Assembly: GCA_035573715.1 (NCBI GenBank)
Contig: DATLZZ010000022.1
Coordinates: 62,001-126,000 of the forward strand
Origin: JACPRL01 sp035573715
GTDB taxonomy: Bacteria > Acidobacteriota > Terriglobia > Acidiferrales > 2-02-FULL-67-57
Length of the DNA: 64,000 nucleotides
Direction of reading: 5' to 3'
The translations under genes were made by a program, and so were the position numbers. Within the stretch, counting starts at the first letter, position 1, and each line of letters begins with the position of its first letter. The notes below the pieces were generated by a model that worked only from the letters and a program-made list of their open reading frames with translations, made no database searches and was not told the DNA's origin. Below, piece by piece: positions 23,921-31,851 of this stretch.

Positions 23921-25483
23921 ATGAACGCGGCTGATTACTTCCTCGACCGGCACGTGCGGGAAGGCCGCGGCGCGCGGCTGGCGGTGGCGGGCGTGGGGGC
24001 GCGGCTGAGCTACGCGGAGCTGGCTGAGCGCGCCGGGCGCGTCGCCGGCGCCTGGCAAGAGCTCGGCGTTGCGCCTGGCGACCGCGTGCTGCTGATTCTC
24101 CCCGACTCGCCCGAGCTGCTGGCCTGCTTCTTCGGCACGATGAAGATGGGCGCCATCGCCGTGCCGGTCAATCCGTTCACCCGCGCCGCCGACTATGCCC
24201 ACTACGCCGCCGACTGCCGCCCGCGCCTCGCCGTCGTCCACGAGGGGTCTTTGGCCGAAGCCCTGCCCACGCTGCAACAAGCGAAGCATCCGCCACGCAT
24301 CTTCACAGTAGGGAACAAAGCCCCTGGCTGCACTCTTCTCGACGACGCCATCACCTCCGCCTCTGCGTTGCCCGTTGCCCGAAGCCCGAAGCCCGATGAC
24401 TTAGCCTTCTTTCTCTACACCTCCGGCAGCGGCGGCCAGCCCAAAGCCGCGATGCACCGCCACCAGCACATGCTCGCTACTGCCGATTGCTACGCCCGCC
24501 AGGTGCTCGGCTTCCACTCCGACGACGTTGCCTTCTCCGCCTCCAAGCTTTTCTTCGCCTACGGCCTGGGCAACGCCGGCTACTTCCCGCTCAGCGTCGG
24601 CGCCGCCACGGTGCTTCTACCCGAGCGGCCCACGGCGGAAAGGCTTTTCGCCGTGCTGGAGCAATACCGTCCCAGGCTGTTCTTCGCCGTCCCCACGCTC
24701 TACGGGGCTCTGCTGCGCGCCGCGGAAGCCAGCCGACAGCGCCTTGACTTCCTCCGCGCGGCCGTCTCCGCCGGCGAGGCGCTGCCGGTCGAAATCTTCC
24801 AGCGCTTCAAGAAGCGCTTCGGTTTGGAAATCCTCGACGGTATCGGCACCACCGAGATGCTGCACATGTTCATCTCCAACCGACCCGACGAAGCGCGCCC
24901 CGGCTCCTGCGGCCGCGAAGTGCCCGGCTACCGGGCGCGCATCGTGACCGAATCGGGAGAGGAAGCGAAAGCCGGCGAGATCGGCCACCTCTGGGTCGCC
25001 GGCCCCAGCCGCATGGCCGGCTACTGGGAGAAGCCGGAGCTCAGCGCCCGCGTGCTCTGCGAGGCGTGGTACCTCACCGGCGACCAGTTCTACCGCGACC
25101 CCGACGGCTTCTTCCACTACTGCGGCCGCGCCGACGACATGCTCAAGGTCAGCGGCATGTGGGTCTCGCCTCTGGAAGTCGAGAACGCGCTGCTAGCCCA
25201 TCCTGCCGTGGCCGAAGCCGCCGTCGTCGGCCACCGCGACCCCGACGGTCTGACCCAGGTTTGTGCGTTCATCGTGCTTCGCTCCACCGCCTCTCGTCCC
25301 GACCCCGCCCGTTCCGCCGAAGGGGAAAGGGAAGGACCCGCTGTTTCTTCTCTGGGTGACGAACTGCGTGACTTCGTCAGGCGCCGCCTCCCGGGCTACA
25401 AAGTCCCGGCGCGCTTCGAATTCGTCTCCGACCTCCCCAGGACCGCCACCGGCAAGATCCAGCGCTTCAAACTCCGAACGTAA
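23921..25483 (+). CDS. Benzoate-CoA-ligase-like AMP-forming ligase
   Basis: A 520-aa ANL-superfamily enzyme that activates a carboxylate through an acyl-AMP to the CoA thioester. Visible motifs are the P-loop YTSGSGGQPKAAMH (about 166-179), YGLGNAGYFPLSVGA as in benzoate/4-hydroxybenzoate ligases, DGIGTTEMLHMFISN, YLTGDQFYRD and the C-terminal PRTATGKIQRFKLR with catalytic Lys. This places it in the BCL/4HBCL group (aromatic acid activation). The rest of an aromatic pathway is not nearby. An unusual Pro/Arg/Glu-rich insert (about 453-478, SRPDPARSAEGEREG) interrupts the C-terminal domain. Confidence 0.88.
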   Translation: MNAADYFLDRHVREGRGARLAVAGVGARLSYAELAERAGRVAGAWQELGVAPGDRVLLILPDSPELLACFFGTMKMGAIAVPVNPFTRAADYAHYAADCRPRLAVVHEGSLAEALPTLQQAKHPPRIFTVGNKAPGCTLLDDAITSASALPVARSPKPDDLAFFLYTSGSGGQPKAAMHRHQHMLATADCYARQVLGFHSDDVAFSASKLFFAYGLGNAGYFPLSVGAATVLLPERPTAERLFAVLEQYRPRLFFAVPTLYGALLRAAEASRQRLDFLRAAVSAGEALPVEIFQRFKKRFGLEILDGIGTTEMLHMFISNRPDEARPGSCGREVPGYRARIVTESGEEAKAGEIGHLWVAGPSRMAGYWEKPELSARVLCEAWYLTGDQFYRDPDGFFHYCGRADDMLKVSGMWVSPLEVENALLAHPAVAEAAVVGHRDPDGLTQVCAFIVLRSTASRPDPARSAEGEREGPAVSSLGDELRDFVRRRLPGYKVPARFEFVSDLPRTATGKIQRFKLRT

Positions 25484-25579
25484 TTCCTCTCTTCAGGGTT
25501 GACAAGGACGAGTGGACGGTACTACCACTATCCGGGGCAGGTTTGCCCAGACAGGCCCGCACACAAGCAGGGGGAATCA

Positions 25580-27268
25580 ATGAGCTTTCGCCAGACCGTT
25601 TCTTTTTTCATCCTTTGCATCGCACTACTCTGGGTTGGCGCACCGGCCGAGGCGCAAGAGGTGCACGAGAACCACGGCCCTGGTCCCGCCGCGCCGCCGG
25701 CCGACCAGCCCGTCGCGCCGCGGCTGCAGAATCTCGGCAACCACCACCACGCCATCACCACCAAAGTCCCGCGCGCGCAGCAGTTTTTTGACCAGGGCCT
25801 GCGGCTCTCCTACGGCTTCAACCACGCCGAAGCTTTCCGCGCTTTCGCCGAAGCCGCCCGCCTCGACCCCGACTGCGCCATGTGTTATTGGGGCCAGGCG
25901 CTCGTGCTCGGCCCCAACATCAACGCGCCCATGGATCCGGCCGACGAGCCCCGCGCCCTCGAGCTCGTTCAGAAGGCCGTCGCTCTGAAGCCGCACGCCG
26001 CCGAGCCCGAGCGCGCCTACATTGACGCGCTGGCCACGCGCTACTCCGGCGACGCCCAGGAGCGCCAGGCGCGCGACCGCGCCTACGCCGAGGCCATGGG
26101 CAAGCTCGCCAGGCAGTATCCCGACGACCTTGACGCCGTCACTCTCTATGCCGAAGCCCTCATGGATCTGCGCCCCTGGGACTACGCCACCCGCGACGGC
26201 CAGCCCTATCCCGAAACCAAAGACCTCATTCCGCTGCTCGAGTCCGTCCTGCGCCGCAACCCCGACCACCCGGGCGCCATTCACCTCTACATCCACGCCA
26301 CCGAGAACACCCGCGCCCCCGAGCGGGCCCTGCCCTACGCCGACAAGCTCGGCGAGCTGATGCCCGCCGCCGGCCACATGGTGCACATGCCCTCGCATAC
26401 CTACATGCGCGTGGGCCAGTACGACAAGGCGGTGAAGAGCAACCAGCGGGCGGCGCTGGCCGACGAGGATTACATCGCTCAATGCCGCGCCCAGGGCCTC
26501 TACCCGCTGGGCTACTACCCGCACAACGTCCACTTCCTCTGGTGGGCCGCCGCCTACGACGGCCGCCGCCAGCTCGCGCTTGACGCCGCCCGCAAGACGG
26601 TCGCGCTCTTCAACGCCGACCTCCTCCACCAGCATCCGTTCCTGCAAGACCTGGTTGTAACGCCCTATCTGGTCTACGTGCGCTTCGGCCAGTGGGACGA
26701 AATGCTCGCCGAGCCCGAGCCGCCGATGGGAGGCCAGTTCACCCGGGCCATCTGGCACTACGCCCGCGGCATGGCGTGGGCCGCCAAGGGCCAGCTCGAG
26801 GAAGGCACCGCGGAGCTTGAGGCCCTCAAGCGCATCGCTACCGACCCCGCGGTTGATTCGGCGGCTGTCTCCTTCTCCTCCAACAAGGCCTCCGCCGTTC
26901 TCCGCGTCGCCGTGGAGGCGCTCTCGGGCGAACTGGCCGAGCGCCGGGGAGAAAGCGAGACCGCCATCGCTCACCTCCACCGCGCCGTGCTCTTCGAAGA
27001 AAACCTCATCTACACCGAGCCTGCCGTCTGGCCGTTCCCGATGCGGCACTGGCTGGGGGCCGCGCTGCTCAAAGCCGGCCGTCCGGTGGAAGCGGAAGCG
27101 GTTTACTGGGAGGACCTGCGGAAGAATCCGGAGAACGGCTGGTCGCTTTACGGGCTGGCGCAGGCACTGCGGGCCCAGGGGCGCACGGACGAGGCCGCCG
27201 GCGTCGAAGCCCGCTTCCAGCAGGCCTGGGCGCACGCCGACGTCCAGCTCTCCGCCTCCCGCTTCTGA
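25580..27268 (+). CDS. Secreted TPR-repeat protein
   Basis: A 562-aa protein with a clear Sec signal peptide (1-26, VGAPAEAQE). It then reads as a chain of TPR-like helical pairs: QQFFDQGLRLSYGFNHAEAFRAF with AARLDPDCAMCYWG, RNPDHPGAIHLYIHATENT, and a C-terminal WSLYGLAQALRAQGRTDEAA. Two conserved Cys (DCAMCYW) and many His in GNHHHAI, HMVHMPSHTYMRVG suggest metal or heme contact but no CxxCH is present. Such proteins are frequent in Acidobacteria next to catabolic genes; the function is unknown. ATG at 25580 follows a GGGGGAA ribosome site; a TTGACA (25499) is upstream. Confidence 0.88.
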   Translation: MSFRQTVSFFILCIALLWVGAPAEAQEVHENHGPGPAAPPADQPVAPRLQNLGNHHHAITTKVPRAQQFFDQGLRLSYGFNHAEAFRAFAEAARLDPDCAMCYWGQALVLGPNINAPMDPADEPRALELVQKAVALKPHAAEPERAYIDALATRYSGDAQERQARDRAYAEAMGKLARQYPDDLDAVTLYAEALMDLRPWDYATRDGQPYPETKDLIPLLESVLRRNPDHPGAIHLYIHATENTRAPERALPYADKLGELMPAAGHMVHMPSHTYMRVGQYDKAVKSNQRAALADEDYIAQCRAQGLYPLGYYPHNVHFLWWAAAYDGRRQLALDAARKTVALFNADLLHQHPFLQDLVVTPYLVYVRFGQWDEMLAEPEPPMGGQFTRAIWHYARGMAWAAKGQLEEGTAELEALKRIATDPAVDSAAVSFSSNKASAVLRVAVEALSGELAERRGESETAIAHLHRAVLFEENLIYTEPAVWPFPMRHWLGAALLKAGRPVEAEAVYWEDLRKNPENGWSLYGLAQALRAQGRTDEAAGVEARFQQAWAHADVQLSASRF

Positions 27269-27487
27269 CTAGTGGCATTCGGCTTCTTTGATCGTAGTGC
27301 TGACCCAGACGACAGCACCTGACTTGCAGTAGAAGGAGAGCCAGTAGGGGCGCGTAACAACCACGACCACGACGCGCTTTCCTTCCTTCCATCGGAATAC
27401 TTGGCGGGCTTTCGTGCTCTTCACATTCTCGAGGCGCGGGACTTCTCCGGTGTAGAAGGGCTTCAGCGATTCAACCGCGACTCGCAA
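27269..27487 (-). CDS. Small hypothetical protein, start uncertain (possibly 5'-degraded)
   Basis: A 72-aa reading frame with good protein character (EVPRLENVKSTKARQVFRW, VVVVVVTRPYWLSFYCKSG). The only start-like codon is TTG at 27487. The frame stays open upstream to a stop at 27620-27622 and reads plausibly (AEQAISEQAKADSGERAWAF), yet contains no ATG or GTG. This suggests that the true N-terminus lies in another frame (frameshift) or that the gene is a truncated remnant. It is convergent with the TPR gene, with no spacer. No family is recognised. Confidence 0.45.
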   Translation of the reverse strand: MRVAVESLKPFYTGEVPRLENVKSTKARQVFRWKEGKRVVVVVVTRPYWLSFYCKSGAVVWVSTTIKEAECH

Positions 27488-27761
27488 TGGGTTGGCAAAG
27501 GCCCAAGCGCGTTCTCCACTGTCGGCCTTCGCCTGTTCAGAGATTGCCTGCTCGGCCGTCCCCTCTGCGGCGGTGGCGGAAACATGTCTTAGCCAAAGGA
27601 GACTTAGGGAATCGCACCCCTAGTCGAAGTCATCTCTGACATGCGGTTCGAAGCTCTCAACCCTCTGAATCACTAGAAGACTGCAACAGCCAAGTCTCCC
27701 TCTTTCCTAGCTTGTGGATACGAGGTACTGGCTAGCATTGCCCACATAGCCAAATTGGCTC
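27488..27761. other. Gene-poor stretch with long-range inverted repeat
   Basis: Apart from the open but startless extension of the minus-strand frame (to 27619), no gene is visible here. GGAGACTT (27598-27605) is an exact inverted match to AAGTCTCC (27692-27699), enclosing 86 nt with further short pairings (AGGG/CCCT at 27606-27621, CTAGT/ACTAG). It could be a structured RNA, a leader or a mobile-element scar; nothing decides between them. Confidence 0.4.
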
Positions 27762-27791
27762 TTTACAGCCGCGATTCTCCTCTCGTATTGT
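27762..27791 (+). promoter_or_regulatory. Promoter of the MocR/PdxR-like gene
   Basis: TTTACA (27762-27767), an 18-nt spacer and TATTGT (27786-27791). The leader to GTG 27810 is about 12 nt and includes GGGAGGGGAGG. Confidence 0.5.
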
Positions 27792-27809
27792 CTCTTTGGG
27801 AGGGGAGGC

Positions 27810-29345
27810 GTGCCCGTGCTGCTCCAATTGGATCCGGCCAGCGATATTCCGCTCTACCGCCAGATTCGCGACCAGTTGCGCCAGCTCATCTCCACCGGTG
27901 CCCTGGCCGTCGGCGACCGGCTGCCGCCCAGCCGCGAGCTCGCCAGCCGTCTCGGCGTCCACCGCACCACGGTCGCCAACGCCTACGCCGAGCTGACCGC
28001 GGATGGCTGGATCAGCGGCCACGTCGGCCGCGGCACGTTCATCGCCAAGGGGGTCGAGAACCACAAGAACGAGGAGACGGCGCGGCCCTACACCGCCTCG
28101 CTCGACAACGGTTACCTCTGGACGATGCTGATGGCCGATGCGCCCAGCGACGAGCCGCTCGACGCTCTGGTCGGCGCGCACATGAACGAGGCCCGCGCCA
28201 TCGCCTTCACCACCGCCCGGCCGGCGGTGGAGCTGATTCCGCTGGAGGAATTCCGCCGGGCCACCAGCGAGGTGCTGCGGCGCGAGGGGCGCGCCCTGCT
28301 CCAGCTCGGGCCGTCGGACGGCTACCCGCCGCTCAAGGATTTCCTGCGCGGCGAGCTGCGCCGGCAGGGCATCGTGGCGGGCGAGCGCGAGCTGCTCATC
28401 ACCAACGGCTGCCAGCAGGCGCTCGACCTTGTCCGCAAAGTTTTCGTCCGCCCCGGCGACACGGTGGCGATGGAGAACCCCATCTACCCCGGCGCCATCC
28501 AGACCTTCCACGGGGGCGGCGTGCGCTGCCTGGGTGTTCCGGTCACCGAGAACGGAGTCAACGTCGACGCGCTCGACTCGCTTCTCACCCGCCAGCGCGT
28601 GCGCCTGATGATGCTGACGCCCGACTTCCAGAATCCGACCGGCGCCACGCTCCCGCTCGACGCCCGCCAGCGCGTGCTGGAGCTGGCGGCGCGCCACCAG
28701 GTGCCCATTGTCGAAGACGGCATTTATTCCGCGCTGCGGCTGCGCGGGCGCGAGACGCCGTCGCTGAAGGCGCTGGACGCCCAGGGGCTGGTCATCCACA
28801 TCAACAGTTTTTCCAAGGTCTGCTTCTCCGGCCTGCGGGTCGGGTGGATGGTGGCGAGCGAGCCGGTCATCGAGCGGCTGCGGCTGGCCAAGCAGGCCAC
28901 CGACCTGCACACCGACCAGTTGGCGCAAGCGGCGCTGGCCGAGTTCGGGCGGCGCGGCTGGCTGGGGCGTCTGGTGAAGAAGGCCCGCGCGCTCTACCGC
29001 TCGCGCCTGGCGCGAATGGAAGCCGCGCTCGAGGCGCACTTCCCGGAGGAAGCGGCGTGGACGCGGCCCGAAGGCGGGATGTCGGTCTGGGTCGCGCTGC
29101 CCGCGGGAATGGATGCTTCCGGGCTGCTCTTCAAGGCTCGCGAGCAGAAGGTGCTGTTCACGCCCGGCCGCTACTTCTATTTCCAGGCCGTGCAGCCCAA
29201 CACCCTGCGGCTGGGCTTTGCCGCCGTGAATGAAAAGCAGATCGGGAGGGGAATCGAGATCCTGGGCGACTTGATCAAGGCCGAGCTGCGTCATCGTCGC
29301 CGCGCGCCGGAAGCGGAGCGCGCCGCCCGCGTGGCTTTGGTCTGA
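27810..29345 (+). CDS. MocR-family regulator, probable PdxR
   Basis: A 511-aa fusion. Residues 1-80 are a GntR winged helix (PLYRQIRDQLRQLISTGAL, LPPSRELASRLGVHRTTVANAYAEL). Residues about 130-490 are a class I aminotransferase fold that binds PLP (ITNGCQQALDLV, PDFQNPTGATLP, INSFSKVCFSGLRVGW with the Schiff-base Lys in SFSK). MocR proteins sense PLP; PdxR activates pdxST. The pdxS and pdxT genes lie just downstream on the same strand, so this is very likely the B6 regulator. The start is GTG at 27810 (GTG 27816 is possible). Confidence 0.92.
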   Translation: MPVLLQLDPASDIPLYRQIRDQLRQLISTGALAVGDRLPPSRELASRLGVHRTTVANAYAELTADGWISGHVGRGTFIAKGVENHKNEETARPYTASLDNGYLWTMLMADAPSDEPLDALVGAHMNEARAIAFTTARPAVELIPLEEFRRATSEVLRREGRALLQLGPSDGYPPLKDFLRGELRRQGIVAGERELLITNGCQQALDLVRKVFVRPGDTVAMENPIYPGAIQTFHGGGVRCLGVPVTENGVNVDALDSLLTRQRVRLMMLTPDFQNPTGATLPLDARQRVLELAARHQVPIVEDGIYSALRLRGRETPSLKALDAQGLVIHINSFSKVCFSGLRVGWMVASEPVIERLRLAKQATDLHTDQLAQAALAEFGRRGWLGRLVKKARALYRSRLARMEAALEAHFPEEAAWTRPEGGMSVWVALPAGMDASGLLFKAREQKVLFTPGRYFYFQAVQPNTLRLGFAAVNEKQIGRGIEILGDLIKAELRHRRRAPEAERAARVALV

Positions 29346-29471
29346 AGTTTGGGAGGGCGGAGCTTGGCTCGCCGTAACGTCGCCCGCGAGACTTCGGGCT
29401 TTTCCAAGCGAGGCGAAAGCCGAGCGGAGATCCTGCGCGAAGCGAGGGAAGCCCCTGAGGACAATGCTCCT

Positions 29472-30245
29472 GTGACCGCGAACGAAAACACAACCCCAGC
29501 AACGCCCTGCCAGCAGCCTCTCTGCTCCGGCGGGGCAGTGGCCTGGTTCGAGAAGCACGGCCAGTCGAATTTTCTCGAGACTTGCTACGCCGCCGCGCCG
29601 GCGCGCATCCAGGCGGCGCTGGCGGCGGAGGTGGAGTTCATACGCGGCCGGTTGCGCGGCGCCGGCAAGGTGCTCGAAATCGGCTGCGGCGACGGGCGGC
29701 TGCTCGAATCGCTGCGCGACCTCGGCTGCGAATGGGTGGGGCTGGATTTGATGGAGAGTTACCTGCGCTACGCCCGCTCCGCCCGCCAGCTCGCCGCCGG
29801 CACCGGCTTCACCGCCGGACGCGCCGGGCAGTTGCCCTTCGCGGACGCGAGCTTCGACGCCGTCCTCTGCGCGCAGAACACGCTCGGCTTGCTTGGTGAC
29901 GAAAAGCTGCCTGCGCTGCGCGAAGTCGCGCGCGTAACCCATGCTGGCGGCAGACTGCTCTTCCTTGTCTACTCTGAATTTTCTGTCGTCCCCCGCATCG
30001 AGTGGTACACCCAGATGCGCCAGCGGGGAATGATGGCGGCGCTCGACTGGGCGCGCTCCGGCCCCGAGCTGCTGTTCAGCGAAGACGGCCACGCCTCCGA
30101 GTGCTTCCGCCGCGAGCGCCTCGAACGGCTGTTCCTGGATGCGGGGCTGGAGCCGCAACTGGAGCGCGTCGGCGAAATCTACTGGGCGGTGACGGCTCTG
30201 AAATCTGAAATCTCAAATTTGAAATCGCAGGAGGCAGGACCATGA
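29472..30245 (+). CDS. Class I SAM-dependent methyltransferase
   Basis: A 257-aa protein with the Methyltransf_11 core: motif I VLEIGCGDGRLLE, the acidic WVGLDLMESY, FADASFDAVLCAQN and HAGGRLLFLVYSEF. The substrate is unknown. It sits between the PdxR-like gene and pdxS; its TGA stop overlaps the pdxS ATG (ATGA), indicating translational coupling with vitamin B6 synthesis. The start is uncertain: GTG 29472 is close to the domain, whereas TTG 29364 has an excellent GGGAGG site but adds a low-complexity tail. The last 13 codons are formed by an AT-rich repeat (30201-30227). Confidence 0.82.
   Translation: MTANENTTPATPCQQPLCSGGAVAWFEKHGQSNFLETCYAAAPARIQAALAAEVEFIRGRLRGAGKVLEIGCGDGRLLESLRDLGCEWVGLDLMESYLRYARSARQLAAGTGFTAGRAGQLPFADASFDAVLCAQNTLGLLGDEKLPALREVARVTHAGGRLLFLVYSEFSVVPRIEWYTQMRQRGMMAALDWARSGPELLFSEDGHASECFRRERLERLFLDAGLEPQLERVGEIYWAVTALKSEISNLKSQEAGP
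30201..30227. repeat. AT-rich palindromic repeat family D (copy 1)
   Basis: The repeat GAAATCTGAAATCTCAAATT followed by TGAAATC reappears with two changes at 36071-36097, and a degenerate form (GAGATTTCCGATTCGAGATT) occurs near 23306-23333. Here it forms the last codons of the methyltransferase. Confidence 0.55.
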
Positions 30246-31132
30246 ACTTCATGAACGACGAGCAGTGGCGGGTCAAAGTCGGCCTGGCTGAAATGCTCAA
30301 AGGCGGCGTCATTATGGACGTCACCAACGCCGAGCAGGCCCGCATCGCCGAGCAGGCCGGCGCCTGCGCGGTGATGGCGCTCGAGCGCGTCCCCGCCGAC
30401 ATCCGCAAGGAAGGCGGCGTGGCCCGCATGGCCTCGCCGAAAATCATTCGCGAAATCATGGACGCCGTGACCATCCCGGTGATGGCCAAGGTGCGCATCG
30501 GGCACTTCGTCGAAGCGCAGGTACTCGAAGCCCTCGAGGTCGACTTCATCGACGAGAGCGAAGTGTTGACGCCGGCCGATGAAGAAAACCATATCTGGAA
30601 GCACGCCTTCAAAGTCCCGTTCGTCTGCGGCTGCCGCGACCTCGGCGAAGCTTTGCGCCGCATCGCCGAAGGCGCCGCCATGATTCGCACCAAGGGCGAG
30701 GCCGGCTCGGGCAACGTGGTGGAAGCCGTGCGCCACATGCGCGCCATCGTTGGGCACATGAAGAAGCTCGCCGTGCTGGGCAACGAAGAACTGGTGCAGG
30801 AAGCCAAGCGCCTGGGCGCGCCGTTCGAACTGGTGAAGTGGGTCGCCGAGCACGGCAAGCTGCCGGTGCCCAACTTCTCGGCCGGCGGCATCGCGACGCC
30901 CGCCGATGCCGCGTTGGTGATGCAGCTCGGCGCAGAGGCTGTCTTTGTCGGGTCGGGCATTTTCAAATCCTCCGACCCTGACCGCCGCGCCCGCGCCATC
31001 GTCTACGCCACCACGCACTACAACGACCCCAAGGCGGTGTTGGAGGCGTCGGCCGAGCTCGGCGAAGCCATGAAAGGCCTCGACATCCGCCAGCTCCCCG
31101 AATCGGCGCTGCTCCAGACCCGAGGCCACTAG
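30242..31132 (+). CDS. pdxS: Pyridoxal 5'-phosphate synthase, PdxS (lyase) subunit
   Basis: A 296-aa protein that builds PLP from ribose 5-phosphate, glyceraldehyde 3-phosphate and ammonia. Key residues are present: Asp26 (GGVIMDV), the ribose-5-P Lys83 (VMAKVRIGH), and the phosphate loop TKGEAGSGNVVEAVRHMR. It normally forms a dodecamer with PdxT. GGAGG lies 6 nt before ATG 30242. Unusually, pdxT does not follow directly: 151 nt containing two repeat elements separate them. Confidence 0.97.
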   Translation: MNFMNDEQWRVKVGLAEMLKGGVIMDVTNAEQARIAEQAGACAVMALERVPADIRKEGGVARMASPKIIREIMDAVTIPVMAKVRIGHFVEAQVLEALEVDFIDESEVLTPADEENHIWKHAFKVPFVCGCRDLGEALRRIAEGAAMIRTKGEAGSGNVVEAVRHMRAIVGHMKKLAVLGNEELVQEAKRLGAPFELVKWVAEHGKLPVPNFSAGGIATPADAALVMQLGAEAVFVGSGIFKSSDPDRRARAIVYATTHYNDPKAVLEASAELGEAMKGLDIRQLPESALLQTRGH

Positions 31133-31141
31133 CTTCTGTCT

Positions 31142-31179
31142 GTCATTCTGAGCCCCGATTCATCGGGGCGACGAATCTC
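31142..31179. repeat. Dispersed repeat family A (copy 3)
   Basis: GTCATTCTGAGC and CGACGAATCTC arms enclose the perfect hairpin GCCCCGAT-TC-ATCGGGGC (31152-31169). It sits between pdxS and pdxT and may attenuate or process the message. Confidence 0.6.
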
Positions 31180-31213
31180 AGCTCACAAAATCGAGTGAGT
31201 TGAGCTTGTTTGG

Positions 31214-31280
31214 GAAGGGCGGGGCTTCGGCCCCGCCGAAACTTGGCTGGGCCCAGTAGGGGCTTTAGCCCCTGAGGTCA
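31214..31280. repeat. Palindromic repeat family C (copy 2)
   Basis: Hairpins CGGGGC-TTCG-GCCCCG (31220-31235) and AGGGGC-TTTA-GCCCCT (31258-31273) are followed by TGAGGTCA. The arrangement GAAGGGCGGGG...CCCCGCCGAA plus GGCTTTAGCC-n-CTGAGGTCA is shared with 13446-13540. The second hairpin ends only 10 nt before the pdxT ATG. Confidence 0.6.
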
Positions 31281-31283
31281 GAA

Positions 31284-31850
31284 ATGAAAGTCGGCATCCT
31301 CGCACTCCAAGGCGACTTCGAAGCCCACGCCGCGGTTCTCTCACGCCTCGGCGTCGAGTGGGCCTACGTAAAGAGACCCGCCGACCTCGCCACTGTCGAC
31401 GCGCTCATCATCCCCGGTGGCGAAAGCACCACGTTTCTCAAATTCCTGGAGCGCGACGGCTTTTTTGATGAGTTGCGTCGCCTCGGCCGCGAGAAGCCGG
31501 TCTTCGGCACCTGCGCCGGCGCCATCCTGCTGGCCAAGGAAGTCACCAACCCGCCGCAGCCCAGCCTGGGCCTGATTGACATCACCGTCGAGCGCAACGC
31601 CTACGGCCGCCAGGTGGAGAGCGCCGTGCGTCGCGGCCGCTCGCTCCTGAACGGCGGCGAAATGGAGATGGTGTTCATCCGCGCGCCGGTGATCCGGCGC
31701 GTCGGTGCCGGTGTGCGTGTTCTGGCCGAGTGCGACGCGCTCCCCGTGGCCGTCGAGCAGGGCAACATCCTCGTCGCCACCTTCCACCCCGAACTCACCT
31801 CCGACACCACGTTCCACGAGCACTTCCTCAAGCTCGTACCGGCCAAGTAA
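31284..31850 (+). CDS. pdxT: Pyridoxal 5'-phosphate synthase, PdxT (glutaminase) subunit
   Basis: A 188-aa class I glutamine amidotransferase that supplies ammonia to PdxS. The triad is Cys77 (GTCAGAILL), His168 and Glu170 (ATFHPE). GVLALQGDFEAH-like (GILALQGDFEAH) and IIPGGEST blocks are typical. There is no ribosome site: the region in front of ATG 31284 is occupied by a hairpin repeat, so initiation may depend on RNA structure. The stop is 1 nt from the next gene's GTG. Confidence 0.96.
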   Translation: MKVGILALQGDFEAHAAVLSRLGVEWAYVKRPADLATVDALIIPGGESTTFLKFLERDGFFDELRRLGREKPVFGTCAGAILLAKEVTNPPQPSLGLIDITVERNAYGRQVESAVRRGRSLLNGGEMEMVFIRAPVIRRVGAGVRVLAECDALPVAVEQGNILVATFHPELTSDTTFHEHFLKLVPAK

Positions 31851-31851
31851 C

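Noticed and set aside
27620..27655. tRNA-like T-arm (GGTTCGAAGC) in the gene-poor gap
   Set aside because: No acceptor, D or anticodon arms of tRNA length can be drawn around it.
27732..30158. Minus-strand open frame of 808 codons opposite the MocR-type regulator and methyltransferase
   Set aside because: Antisense shadow with low-complexity composition; both plus-strand genes are firmly identified.
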